Positions 24,893 through 32,874 of a stretch of DNA of 64,000 nucleotides are shown in pieces. The notes beneath the pieces were generated by a model. It made no database searches. It saw only the letters and a list, made by a program, of their open reading frames with translations, and was not told where the DNA came from. Source of the DNA: Georgenia wutianyii. GTDB lineage: Bacteria > Actinomycetota > Actinomycetes > Actinomycetales > Actinomycetaceae. Positions within the stretch are counted from its first letter, which is position 1. Every line of letters begins with the position of its first letter. Both the position numbers and the translations under genes were made by a program. The DNA is taken from NCBI RefSeq assembly GCF_006349365.1, contig NZ_CP040899.1:1302001-1366000 (forward strand), written 5' to 3'.

Positions 24893-26317
24893 ATGTCCAC
24901 CACCACCTCCTCCCGACGGCGGCTACGAGCCCCGTCGTTCACCGTCCAGATCCTGCTCGCGCTCGTCCTCGGCGTCCTTCTCGGCTGGTGGGCGCTGTCC
25001 ATCGGCCAGACGCCCGAGGGGGAGCCCAACGGCCTCACCGTCGCGCTCGACACCATCGGCGGCGCGTTCGTCAGCCTGCTGCGCGCCACGGTCCCGCCCC
25101 TCGTCTTCACCGCGATCGTCGCCTCGATCGCCAACCTGCGGGGGGTGGCCAACGCCGCCCGCCTCGCCGGCCAGACCCTGCTGTGGTTCGCCGTGACCGC
25201 CGCCGCCTCGGTGGCGATCGGCATCGGCCTCGGGCTCCTCATGAAGCCCGGGATCAACACCTCGGTCGGCGCGGACGCCGCGGCCGACCCGGGCCGCACC
25301 GGCAGCTGGCTCGACTTCCTCAGCGGCCTCATCCCGGCCAACTTCCTCGGCCTGCAGAGCTCGGTCTCCCTCGAGCGCGCCGGCGACGAGATCGCCGGGG
25401 TGAGCGGGTCGTTGAGCTTCAACGTGCTGCAGATCCTCGTCATGGCGCTCGTCGTGGGGATCGCCGCGCTCAAGGTCGGGCAGAAGGCCGAGCCGTTCCT
25501 CTCGGTCAACCGCTCGCTGCTCGCGATCATCCAGAAGGTGCTGTGGTGGATCATCCGCCTCGCCCCGCTCGGCACGCTCGGCCTCGTCGGGCGCGCGGTG
25601 GCCACCTACGGCTGGGAGTCCCTCGCCCCGCTCGGCACGTTCGCCGCGGCCGTCTACATCGGCCTGGCGCTCGTGCTGCTCGTCGTCTACCCGATCGTGC
25701 TCAAGAGCAACGGGCTGTCGGTGGTGCGGTTCTTCCGCGGCGCGTGGCCGGCGATCCAGCTCGGGTTCGTCTCCCGTTCCTCGATCGGCACCCTGCCGGT
25801 CACCGAGCGGGTCGTCGAGCGCAACCTCGGGGTTCCGCAGTCCTACGCCTCCTTCGCGGTCCCGCTCGGGGCGACGACGAAGATGGACGGCTGCGCCTCG
25901 ATCTACCCGGCGCTCGCGGCGATCTTCGTCGCGCAGTTCTTCGGGATCGAGCTCGCGATCACCGACTACCTGCTCATCGCGTTCGTCTCGGTCGTCGGCT
26001 CCGCGGCGACGGCCGGCCTCACCGGCGCGATCGTCATGCTCACCCTCACCCTGTCGACCCTCGGCCTGCCGCTCGAGGGCGTGGGCCTGCTCCTGGCGAT
26101 CGACCCGATCCTCGACATGGGCCGTACCGCGACGAACGTCGCGGGCCAGGCGCTCGTGCCGACGATCGTCGCCAAGCGTGAGGGCATCCTCGACGTCGAG
26201 CAGTACGACTCGGCCAACGCCACGGACCTCTTCACCGAGGACGTCGAGCACGCGGACGGGGCACCGCAGGAGGTGAGCGGCCGGCCCGAGGCGGCGGCCG
26301 CCCCCGTCCGGTCCTGA
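24893..26317 (+). CDS. tcyP: Dicarboxylate/amino-acid:cation symporter, predicted cystine transporter (TcyP-like)
   Basis: A 474-residue DAACS-family symporter with eight-helix-plus-hairpin topology, which imports a carboxylated solute with Na+ or H+. The substrate-binding segments are KMDGCASIYPALAAIFVAQF and DMGRTATNVAGQALVP, which resemble the NGCAGLYPA and DMGRTALNVSG segments I recall from Bacillus TcyP rather than the glutamate or C4-dicarboxylate branch. SRSSIGTLPVTERVV fits the serine-rich first hairpin. The upstream cysteine-tract leader peptide supports L-cystine as substrate. The C-terminal tail is acidic and cytoplasmic. The general family is firm; the cystine assignment is inference from motif plus leader. 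Confidence 0.8.
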   Translation: MSTTTSSRRRLRAPSFTVQILLALVLGVLLGWWALSIGQTPEGEPNGLTVALDTIGGAFVSLLRATVPPLVFTAIVASIANLRGVANAARLAGQTLLWFAVTAAASVAIGIGLGLLMKPGINTSVGADAAADPGRTGSWLDFLSGLIPANFLGLQSSVSLERAGDEIAGVSGSLSFNVLQILVMALVVGIAALKVGQKAEPFLSVNRSLLAIIQKVLWWIIRLAPLGTLGLVGRAVATYGWESLAPLGTFAAAVYIGLALVLLVVYPIVLKSNGLSVVRFFRGAWPAIQLGFVSRSSIGTLPVTERVVERNLGVPQSYASFAVPLGATTKMDGCASIYPALAAIFVAQFFGIELAITDYLLIAFVSVVGSAATAGLTGAIVMLTLTLSTLGLPLEGVGLLLAIDPILDMGRTATNVAGQALVPTIVAKREGILDVEQYDSANATDLFTEDVEHADGAPQEVSGRPEAAAAPVRS

Positions 26318-26321
26318 CCTC

Positions 26322-26354
26322 CCGCCGGTGGGTCCTGGTCGGGCCCACCGGCGG
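26322..26354 (+). terminator. Hairpin terminator after the symporter
   Basis: A perfect 11-bp inverted repeat, CCGCCGGTGGG (26322-26332) and CCCACCGGCGG (26344-26354), directly behind the symporter stop codon. Confidence 0.75.
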
Positions 26355-26459
26355 TGTGGCATGATGACCGTGCTACGCCGTGATCGTGGCGGAACTGCTG
26401 GTAACTCCGGCTGAGGTCGTAGGGGAAGACGCACCTCAACAGGAACCAGGAGGGTCGAC

Positions 26460-26960
26460 ATGAGTGGTGCCAATACCCGCGGCGTCATTTTCGTGCACTC
26501 AGCGCCCCGTGCGCTGTGCCCGCACGTCGAGTGGGCGGCCGGCACGGTCCTCGACGGCCGCGTCACGATGGAGTGGACGCCCCAGCCTGCCGCGCCGGGA
26601 ATGTTCCGCGCCGAGTACTCCTGGGCCGGCCCGGTCGGGACCGGGGCGCGGCTCGCCTCCGCGCTGCGCGGGTGGAACCACCTGCGCTACGAGGTCACCG
26701 AGGACCCGACGCCCGGGGTCGACGGCGGGCGCTGGTCGCACACGCCCGAGCTCGGCATCTTCCACGCGCAGACCGACGCGCACGGCAACGTCGTCGTGCC
26801 GGAGGACCGGGTCCGTTCCGCCCTCGAGCACGCCGCCGACCCCGTGCGCATGCGCCACGAGCTCAACCTGGCGATCGGCCAGGCGTGGGACGACGAGCTC
26901 GAGCCGTTCCGCTACGCCGGTGCGGGCGCGCCGGTGCGCTGGCTCCACCGGGTCGGCTGA
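26460..26960 (+). CDS. DUF3145 family protein
   Basis: A 166-residue actinobacterial protein that I recognise as DUF3145 from TRGVIFVHSAPRALCPHVEWA at the N-terminus and the SWAGPVGTGARLASALRGW and HTPELGIFHAQTDAHGNVVVPED blocks. Function is unknown in the family. It is soluble with no signal. The start has an AGGAGGG site. A 5' leader of about 100 bases with a CATGAT -10-like box at about 26358-26364 and a GAGGT/ACCTC hairpin precedes it. It converges with fabF across a strong hairpin. Confidence 0.85.
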   Translation: MSGANTRGVIFVHSAPRALCPHVEWAAGTVLDGRVTMEWTPQPAAPGMFRAEYSWAGPVGTGARLASALRGWNHLRYEVTEDPTPGVDGGRWSHTPELGIFHAQTDAHGNVVVPEDRVRSALEHAADPVRMRHELNLAIGQAWDDELEPFRYAGAGAPVRWLHRVG

Positions 26961-26964
26961 GACC

Positions 26965-26993
26965 GGCCGGGACCGGCGCGGCCGGTCCCGGCC
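26965..26993. terminator. Bidirectional terminator between DUF3145 and fabF
   Basis: A perfect 13-bp inverted repeat, GGCCGGGACCGGC (26965-26977) and GCCGGTCCCGGCC (26981-26993), with a 3-base loop, placed between the converging stop codons. Confidence 0.8.
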
Positions 26994-26997
26994 CGCG

Positions 26998-28236
26998 TCA
27001 GACGTTGCGGACGGCGAGGGCGACGTTGTGGCCGCCGAACCCGAAGGCGTTGTTGACCCCGACGACGTCGCCGGCGGGCAGCGCGCGCGGGATGTCGCGC
27101 ACGAGGTCGATGTCCAGGCCGGCGTCCATCTCGGTGACGTTGATCGTCGGGGGAGCGGTGCGCTCCTTGATGGCCAGGACGGTGAGGATCGTCTCCAGCG
27201 CGCCGGCACCACCGAGGAGGTGGCCGGTCATCGACTTCGTCGCGGAGATCGTCACGTGGTCCGCCTCGGCGCCGAGCCCGCGGCGGATCGCGGCGGCCTC
27301 GATCCCGTCGCCGACGGGCGTGGACGTCGCGTGCGCGTTGACGTGGACGACCTCGCGGCCGGTGACGCCGGCGTCCTGGAGCGCCAGGCGCATCGCGCGC
27401 TCCTGCCCGGCGCCGGTGGGGTCGGGCGGGGCGATGGCGTAGGCGTCGGACGTCATGCCGATGCCGCAGATCTCGGCGTACACGCGCGCGCCGCGGGCGG
27501 CGGCGTGCTCGGCGCTCTCCAGGACGACGATCCCGGCGCCCTCGCCCAGGACGAAGCCGTCGCGGGTGACGTCGTAGGGGCGTGAGGCGCCCTCGGGGTC
27601 GTCGTTGCGCGTCGACAGCGCCTGCATCTTGGCGAACGCGGCCATCGGCAGCGGGTGGATCGCGGCCTCGGTGCCACCGGCGACGACGACGTCGGCGCGG
27701 CCCGAGCGGATCATGTTCACCCCGGTGGCGATCGCCTCGGCGCCCGAGGCGCAGGCGGACACGGGGGCGTGGGCCCCGGCGCGCGCGCCGACCTCGAGGG
27801 AGACGTACCCGGCGGGGGAGTTGGGCATGAGCATGGGGACGGTGAGCGGCATGACGCGGCGCGCGCCGCGCTCCTTGACGGTGTCCCACGCGTCCAGGAG
27901 GGTCCACACGCCGCCGATCCCGGAGGAGACGACCGCGCCGAGACGCTCGGGGTCGACCTCGGGGGCGCCGGCGTCGGCCCACGCCTCACGGGTCGCGATG
28001 ACCGCGTACTGGGCGCTCGGGTCCATGCGGCGTATCTCGGTGCGGGCCAGGACGTCCGCGGCGGAGACGGCGAGCTGGCCGGCGAAGTCGACCGGGATCT
28101 CGTACCGCTCGGCCCAGTCGTTGTCCAGGGTGCGCACGCCGGACTTGCCGGCGAGGGCGTTGCTCCAGGTCGAGGGCACGTCCCCGCCCAGCGGCGTGGT
28201 GGCTCCGAGACCGGTGACGACGACGGTGGGGCTCAT
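26998..28236 (-). CDS. fabF: Beta-ketoacyl-ACP synthase II
   Basis: A 412-residue condensing enzyme that extends acyl-ACP with malonyl-ACP in type II fatty acid synthesis. The catalytic cysteine is in VSACASGAEAIATG (C162), with the two histidines in NAHATSTPVGD and SMTGHLLGGAG. The C-terminal NNAFGFGGHNVALAV is typical of KAS II. It is the last gene of the fabD-fabH-acpP-fabF operon, 64 bases after acpP. Confidence 0.95.
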   Translation of the reverse strand: MSPTVVVTGLGATTPLGGDVPSTWSNALAGKSGVRTLDNDWAERYEIPVDFAGQLAVSAADVLARTEIRRMDPSAQYAVIATREAWADAGAPEVDPERLGAVVSSGIGGVWTLLDAWDTVKERGARRVMPLTVPMLMPNSPAGYVSLEVGARAGAHAPVSACASGAEAIATGVNMIRSGRADVVVAGGTEAAIHPLPMAAFAKMQALSTRNDDPEGASRPYDVTRDGFVLGEGAGIVVLESAEHAAARGARVYAEICGIGMTSDAYAIAPPDPTGAGQERAMRLALQDAGVTGREVVHVNAHATSTPVGDGIEAAAIRRGLGAEADHVTISATKSMTGHLLGGAGALETILTVLAIKERTAPPTINVTEMDAGLDIDLVRDIPRALPAGDVVGVNNAFGFGGHNVALAVRNV

Positions 28237-28300
28237 GGCTGCTCCTCGAGGTGGGTGGGTGCCGGCCGGGACGACGGTGACGCCGTCCCGGCCGACGAGG

Positions 28301-28549
28301 TCAGGCCTGCGCGCCGTGGATGAAGGAGACGGCGTCCTGGACGGTGGCGAGGTTGGCGACCTCCTCGTCGGGGATGCGGACCTCGAACTTCTCCTCGGCC
28401 AGCGTGACGATGGTCATCATCGACAGGGAGTCGATGTCGAGGTCGTCGGTGAAGGACTTCTCCAGCTGGACGGACTCGGCCGGAAGGCCGGTCTCCTCGT
28501 TGACGATCTCCGCCAGTCCGGCCAGGATCTCCTGCTCGCTGTGTGCCAT
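28301..28549 (-). CDS. acpP: Acyl carrier protein
   Basis: An 82-residue acidic carrier protein. The phosphopantetheine attachment site is DDLDIDSLSMM, with the modified serine at S41. It carries growing acyl chains between FabD, FabH and FabF, whose genes flank it in one operon. It lies 83 bases after fabH and is followed by fabF. Confidence 0.96.
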   Translation of the reverse strand: MAHSEQEILAGLAEIVNEETGLPAESVQLEKSFTDDLDIDSLSMMTIVTLAEEKFEVRIPDEEVANLATVQDAVSFIHGAQA

Positions 28550-28632
28550 GCGTGTTGCTCCAATTTCGTGTGGATGGGTCGAAAGACAGTGTGGTCCAGA
28601 AGGCGTGCGCCGCTCGGGGCGACTCGCCCGGG

Positions 28633-29640
28633 TCAGGGCAGGGCCACCACCTGGGCGGCGTAGGCGAGGCCGGCGCCGAACCCGATCTGCAGCGCCAGCG
28701 CCCCGGACTCCACCGCGCCCTCCCGGATGAGCCGCTCGGCGGCCAGCGGGATGGAGGCGGCGGAGGTGTTGCCGGTCTCGGCGATGTCCCGCGCGATCAC
28801 CACGGAGTCCGAGAGCCCCACCTGCTTGGCGAGCTGGTCGATGATCCGCATGTTCGCCTGGTGCGGGAGGAACACCTCGATGTCCTCCGGCCGCAGCCCG
28901 GCGGCCTCGATCGCCGCGGTGGCGACCTTGGCCATCTCGAAGCTCGCCCACTTGAAGACGGTGGGGCCCTTCTGCCGCAGCGTCGGCCACGAGGTGTCGG
29001 TGCCGTCGCGGAAGGTGAGCCAGGAGTGGGTCTGGTAGATCGTGTCCGCCTGCGACCCGTCCGAGCCCCACACGGTGGGGCCGATCCCGGGGGTGTCGGA
29101 CGGGCCGACGACGGCGGCGCCGGCACCGTCGCCGAGGAGGAAGGAGATCGTCCGGTCGGTGGGGTCGATGAAGTCCGACATCCGCTCGGCGCCGATGACG
29201 AGGACGTGGTCCGCCGTGCCGGCGCGGACGAGCGCGTCGGCCTGGGCGATGCCGTAGCAGTACCCGGCGCACGCGGCGGAGATGTCGTACGCCGCGGCAG
29301 GGCTCGCCCCGATACGGTCGGCGATGATCGTCGCCAGGGCGGGGGTCTGCTCCAGGTGGGTGACGGTGGCGAGGATGACCGCCCCGATCCGGGAGGCCTC
29401 GACGCCGGAGGCCTCGAGCGCCTTGCGGGCGGCCTCCTCGGTCATCGCGGCGATCGTCTGCTCCTCCGTGGCGCGTCGCCGCTCGATGATGCCGGTCCGC
29501 TGGCGGATCCACTCGTCGGAGCTGTCGATGGGCCCGGCGATGTCGTCGTTGCTCACGACCCGCTCACCGCGCACCCCGGAGATGCCGAGGATGCGGGAGT
29601 AGGCGTGGCGCTGCGGGGAGCGCAGGGTGGGACGGGTCAT
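28633..29640 (-). CDS. fabH: Beta-ketoacyl-ACP synthase III
   Basis: A 335-residue enzyme that starts fatty acid synthesis by joining an acyl-CoA primer to malonyl-ACP; in actinobacteria it often takes branched primers. The active-site cysteine is in DISAACAGYCYG (C124), the histidine in LPHQANMRI and the asparagine in ETGNTSAAS. Its ATG overlaps the fabD stop by four bases, showing tight coupling. Confidence 0.96.
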   Translation of the reverse strand: MTRPTLRSPQRHAYSRILGISGVRGERVVSNDDIAGPIDSSDEWIRQRTGIIERRRATEEQTIAAMTEEAARKALEASGVEASRIGAVILATVTHLEQTPALATIIADRIGASPAAAYDISAACAGYCYGIAQADALVRAGTADHVLVIGAERMSDFIDPTDRTISFLLGDGAGAAVVGPSDTPGIGPTVWGSDGSQADTIYQTHSWLTFRDGTDTSWPTLRQKGPTVFKWASFEMAKVATAAIEAAGLRPEDIEVFLPHQANMRIIDQLAKQVGLSDSVVIARDIAETGNTSAASIPLAAERLIREGAVESGALALQIGFGAGLAYAAQVVALP

Positions 29641-30563
29641 CGGGCCCCTCCGTGCTCGCGCACCAGCTCACGGGCCGCGTCGATCTGGTCGGGGGACTTC
29701 AGGGCGAGGGTCTGCACGCCGGGCAGCGTACGTCGGGCCAGTCCGGTAAGGACACCGGCGGGCGCCAGCTCGACGGCGGCGGTGACGCCGAGGTCGACCA
29801 TCGCCTCGCAGCACAGGTCCCACCGCACGGGGCGGGCCACCTGCGCGACGATCCGGTCCAGGGCGTCCTGGCCGGAGGTGACGGCGGCGCCGTCGGCGTT
29901 GGACAGGAGCGTGGCGCGCGGGGCGACCGGAGTGAGTGACGCGGCGGCCGCGGCCACCTCGCCGACCGCGGGGGCCATGTGCTCGGTGTGGAACGCGCCG
30001 GCCACCTGGAGCGGCACGACGCGCGCCCTCGCGGGCGGCTCGGCGGCGAGGGCCGCGAGCTGGTCGAGGGTGCCGGCGGCGACGACCTGTCCGCCGCCGT
30101 TGACGTTCGCGGCGGTGAGCCCGTGCCGGGCGAGGACCTGCTCGACCTCCTCGGGGTCACCGCCGACGACGGCGCTCATCCCGGTGGGGGTGACGGCGGC
30201 GGCCTCGGCCATCGCCCGGCCCCGGACGCCGACGAGCGTCATCGCCTCGCCGGCGGTGAGCACGCCCGCGACGGCCGCGGCGGCGAGCTCACCGACGGAG
30301 TGGCCGGCGGTGACGTCGACCGCGGCGGTGTCCTGCCCGAGCAGCGCCTGGAGGGCGAGCAGCGAGGCGGCGACGATGAGCGGCTGGGCGTTGCGGGTGT
30401 CGCGGATCTCCTCGGCGTCCGCCTCGGTGCCGAGGCGGCGCAGGTCGAGACCGGCCGCCTCGCTGTAGGCGTCGAGGGACGTGGAGAGCTCCGGGAGCTC
30501 GAGCCACGGGGAGAGCATCCCGGGGGACTGGGCGCCCTGGCCAGGGCAGAGGATCGCGAGCAC
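29637..30563 (-). CDS. fabD: Malonyl-CoA:ACP transacylase
   Basis: A 308-residue acyltransferase that loads malonyl groups onto ACP. The N-terminal LCPGQGAQSPGM and the nucleophile elbow GHSVGE (S89) are present, with the histidine in GAFHTEHMAPA. The start chosen is GTG at 30563, with AGTGGAGG at good distance; an ATG 30 bases earlier is less well placed. It heads the operon fabD-fabH-acpP-fabF. A candidate FasR operator lies 69 bases upstream. Confidence 0.94.
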   Translation of the reverse strand: MLAILCPGQGAQSPGMLSPWLELPELSTSLDAYSEAAGLDLRRLGTEADAEEIRDTRNAQPLIVAASLLALQALLGQDTAAVDVTAGHSVGELAAAAVAGVLTAGEAMTLVGVRGRAMAEAAAVTPTGMSAVVGGDPEEVEQVLARHGLTAANVNGGGQVVAAGTLDQLAALAAEPPARARVVPLQVAGAFHTEHMAPAVGEVAAAAASLTPVAPRATLLSNADGAAVTSGQDALDRIVAQVARPVRWDLCCEAMVDLGVTAAVELAPAGVLTGLARRTLPGVQTLALKSPDQIDAARELVREHGGAR

Positions 30564-30631
30564 GGCCTCCACTCTGCCAACAAGGCACGGCACGCCAGCG
30601 GCGCGACGCCTACCAACTCCTCACGACCCCC

Positions 30632-30648
30632 TTGTGGGAGATCGACAA
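30632..30648. promoter_or_regulatory. Candidate FasR operator upstream of fabD
   Basis: The 17-mer TTGTGGGAGATCGACAA has near-palindromic ends (TTGT...ACAA). It lies between the fasR stop and the fabD start and matches the site at 31889-31905 in 14 of 17 positions, all differences being in the three central bases. Its placement ahead of a FasR-controlled operon fits an activator binding site; direct binding is inferred. Confidence 0.65.
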
Positions 30649-30673
30649 AGCGGTGGCGCCGCAGTGAGCGCCG

Positions 30674-31867
30674 TCACACCCCGGAGTGGTCCCCGGCCAT
30701 GGCGGACAGGCGACCGACGACGAGCGCGACCTGGAGCACGAAGGCCTCCCGCGGCGTCGTCGCGTCCCACCCGACGACCTGGGAGATGCGCCGCAGCCGG
30801 TAGCGCACGGTGTTGGGGTGGACGTACAGGGCGCGGGCGGCACCCTCGAGGGACCGGCCCTGGGCGAGGTACTCCCCGAGCGTCTCGAGCAGCGGGCCGC
30901 CGGCCGTGACGAGCGGGCGGTAGATCTCGTTGAGCAGCGTGCGCCGGGCGAGCGGGTCGCCGTTGAAGAACCGCTCGGGCAGCAGCTCGTCGGCCTCGAC
31001 GAGCTCGGGAGCGTCGGGCCAGGCCGGCGCGGCGAGCAGTCCGGCGAGGGCCGCGCGTGCGGAGCGACCAGCCTCGGCGATGTCCCCGACCTCGGGGCCG
31101 ATGACCACGGTGCCCGGCCGCAGCCGGGACATGAGGGACTCCGCCGCCGCGCGCAGGTCGGGCCCGCCGAGGACGATGACGAGCCGGTCGCCCTGGATGC
31201 CCACGAGCGCGTCGTGCGCGGCCCGGCGGGAGGCGCGGCGCAGCTCTGAGGTGCTGCGCTCGTCGAGGGGGGTGTGGGTGGTGCCGACGAGGACGACCGT
31301 GCGTCCGGTGCCCGACCAGCCGAGGGCCGCGGCGCGCGAGCGCAGCGAGCCGTCGGTGTCCCCACGGACGAGTGAGTCGACGACGAGCGCCTCGAGCCGC
31401 GCGTCCCAGGCGCCGCGCGCCTCCGCGGCCCGGGCGTAGACCTCGGCGGCGGAGAAGGCGACCTCCCGCGAGTAGCGCAGGACGGCGTCACGCAGGTCGC
31501 GCTGCTGGCCCGGTGCGGCGAGCTGGACGGCGTTCTCCTCCACGACCTCGACGATGAGGCGGACCAGCTGCAGCGTGTGCTGCAGCGAGATCGAGCGGGT
31601 GAGCTCGGGCGGCGCCGCCCGGAAGATCTCCGCGGCGTTGTACGTCGCCTCGGCCGAGCTCTCGTACCAGGCGATGAAGGCGGCGATGCCGGACTGCGCG
31701 ACGAGCCCGATCCACGACCGGTCCTCCGCGGCGAGCTCGCCGTACCAGGGGATCTCGCCGTCGAGGCGCTTGAGCGCGGCGGAGGTGAGCAGGTCGGTGC
31801 CGCCGCGCAGGCGCCGGACGACGTCCGAGCTGTCCTGCCTGTCGGCGGGAGTGCTCGCGGGTGACAT
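30674..31867 (-). CDS. fasR: PucR-type activator of fatty acid synthesis (FasR)
   Basis: A 397-residue regulator of the PucR family with a C-terminal helix-turn-helix (LEGAARALYVHPNTVRYRLRRI). The middle resembles a GGDEF-like CdaR domain that has lost its signature. In Streptomyces a protein of this type, encoded just ahead of fabD, activates the fabD-fabH-acpP-fabF operon, and the gene order here is the same. The start at MSPASTPADRQ avoids a proline/arginine-rich extension without homology. A candidate operator 22 bases upstream of its own ATG suggests autoregulation. Confidence 0.88.
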   Translation of the reverse strand: MSPASTPADRQDSSDVVRRLRGGTDLLTSAALKRLDGEIPWYGELAAEDRSWIGLVAQSGIAAFIAWYESSAEATYNAAEIFRAAPPELTRSISLQHTLQLVRLIVEVVEENAVQLAAPGQQRDLRDAVLRYSREVAFSAAEVYARAAEARGAWDARLEALVVDSLVRGDTDGSLRSRAAALGWSGTGRTVVLVGTTHTPLDERSTSELRRASRRAAHDALVGIQGDRLVIVLGGPDLRAAAESLMSRLRPGTVVIGPEVGDIAEAGRSARAALAGLLAAPAWPDAPELVEADELLPERFFNGDPLARRTLLNEIYRPLVTAGGPLLETLGEYLAQGRSLEGAARALYVHPNTVRYRLRRISQVVGWDATTPREAFVLQVALVVGRLSAMAGDHSGV

Positions 31868-31888
31868 GGGCAGAGCATAGGGGAGGCG

Positions 31889-31905
31889 TTGTGGGAAGCC
31901 GACAA
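31889..31905. promoter_or_regulatory. Candidate FasR operator upstream of fasR
   Basis: The 17-mer TTGTGGGAAGCCGACAA lies 22 bases before the fasR start codon and shares both arms (TTGTGGGA and CGACAA) with the site upstream of fabD at 30632. Matching sites ahead of a regulator and its target operon suggest control of both genes by FasR. Confidence 0.65.
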
Positions 31906-31996
31906 CCCCGCTCGCCAGGTGAGAACGGCGCGGCGACGGCGGAACCGGTGCCCCGTCCACATGAGGGCTGGGAGCCGACCCGCTAGGGTCGACCGC

Positions 31997-32665
31997 ATGG
32001 CTCTACTCCAGCGACTCAAGGCACTGCTGACCAGACGCCGGCCCGAGCGGCGTCCGGGGACCCGGCAGGCCACCTCCGCGGCACGCAGCGCCGACGTGCC
32101 GCGCGAGAACGTCCTGCGGGCCAAGCTCGTCGAGGATCCCAACGACATGCAGGCGTTCGGTGAGCTCGCCGAGCTCGTGCGCCGTCGCGCCGACTCCGTC
32201 GAGCCGGTCGACCCCCTCATCGCCGAGCACGAGCCGACCGACCACCACATCTCCGCCGAGGTGGCGATCTGGGCGCTGGCCGAGGAGCTCGCGGGCAACC
32301 CGAAGGCGTGGTTCCCGCTCATCGAGCTCGGCCGCCTGTCCCTCCAGGACGACCACGAGGGCGCCATGCGCCGCCTGAGCGCCGCCTGCGAGCGGGAGCA
32401 CTCGGGCCTGGCGCTGGCCGAGGGCGTGCGCACGCTGCGTGAGGCCGACCTCCCGGGTGACGGCCTGGGCCTGGGCGTGGGGCAGTGGTCCCCGCGCGAC
32501 CACATCCCCGAGGCGGGACGCCAGGTCGTCCTCGCCGCCCTCGAGGCCGACCGCCCGCTCGACGCGCGCCGCCACCTCGAGGAGCTCAAGCAGCGCGACG
32601 ACGCCGAGACGCACGCCGTCGTCGCCGAGCTCGAGCCGCGCGTGGCCGCAGCCGAGCGCGTCTGA
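31997..32665 (+). CDS. Conserved actinobacterial hypothetical, helical repeat-like
   Basis: A 222-residue protein with a basic N-terminus (LLQRLKALLTRRRPERRPGTR) and an acidic helical remainder with TPR-like spacing (NVLRAKLVEDPNDMQAFGELAELVRRR, NPKAWFPLIELGRLSLQDD). I do not recognise a named family beyond actinobacterial conserved hypotheticals. The ATG lies seven bases after a TAGGGT -10 box, so a leaderless mRNA is likely. It is divergent from fasR and shares the intergenic region carrying the FasR-like site, but co-regulation is not shown. Confidence 0.75.
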   Translation: MALLQRLKALLTRRRPERRPGTRQATSAARSADVPRENVLRAKLVEDPNDMQAFGELAELVRRRADSVEPVDPLIAEHEPTDHHISAEVAIWALAEELAGNPKAWFPLIELGRLSLQDDHEGAMRRLSAACEREHSGLALAEGVRTLREADLPGDGLGLGVGQWSPRDHIPEAGRQVVLAALEADRPLDARRHLEELKQRDDAETHAVVAELEPRVAAAERV

Positions 32666-32874
32666 CGCACCCGCTTCCGCGGTCCTCGCCCCCCGCGGGC
32701 CGCAGAGGTGCAGGCGCCGTAGCATGGCGGCGCCGGGGGGCGAGCAGCAGGTGAGGGACATCGGTCCCCGGTCCGGCGGTGTGTGTCCTGGTTCACTGGA
32801 TCCAGCACCGCACAAGGTGAATCAGCCCGAGGGCGACCACCGAAGGCCCTCGGCACCAGCCAAGGAGGACCACC

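Noticed and set aside
24893..26317. C4-dicarboxylate transporter DctA
   Set aside because: Substrate loops resemble TcyP more than DctA, and the Cys-run leader points to cystine.
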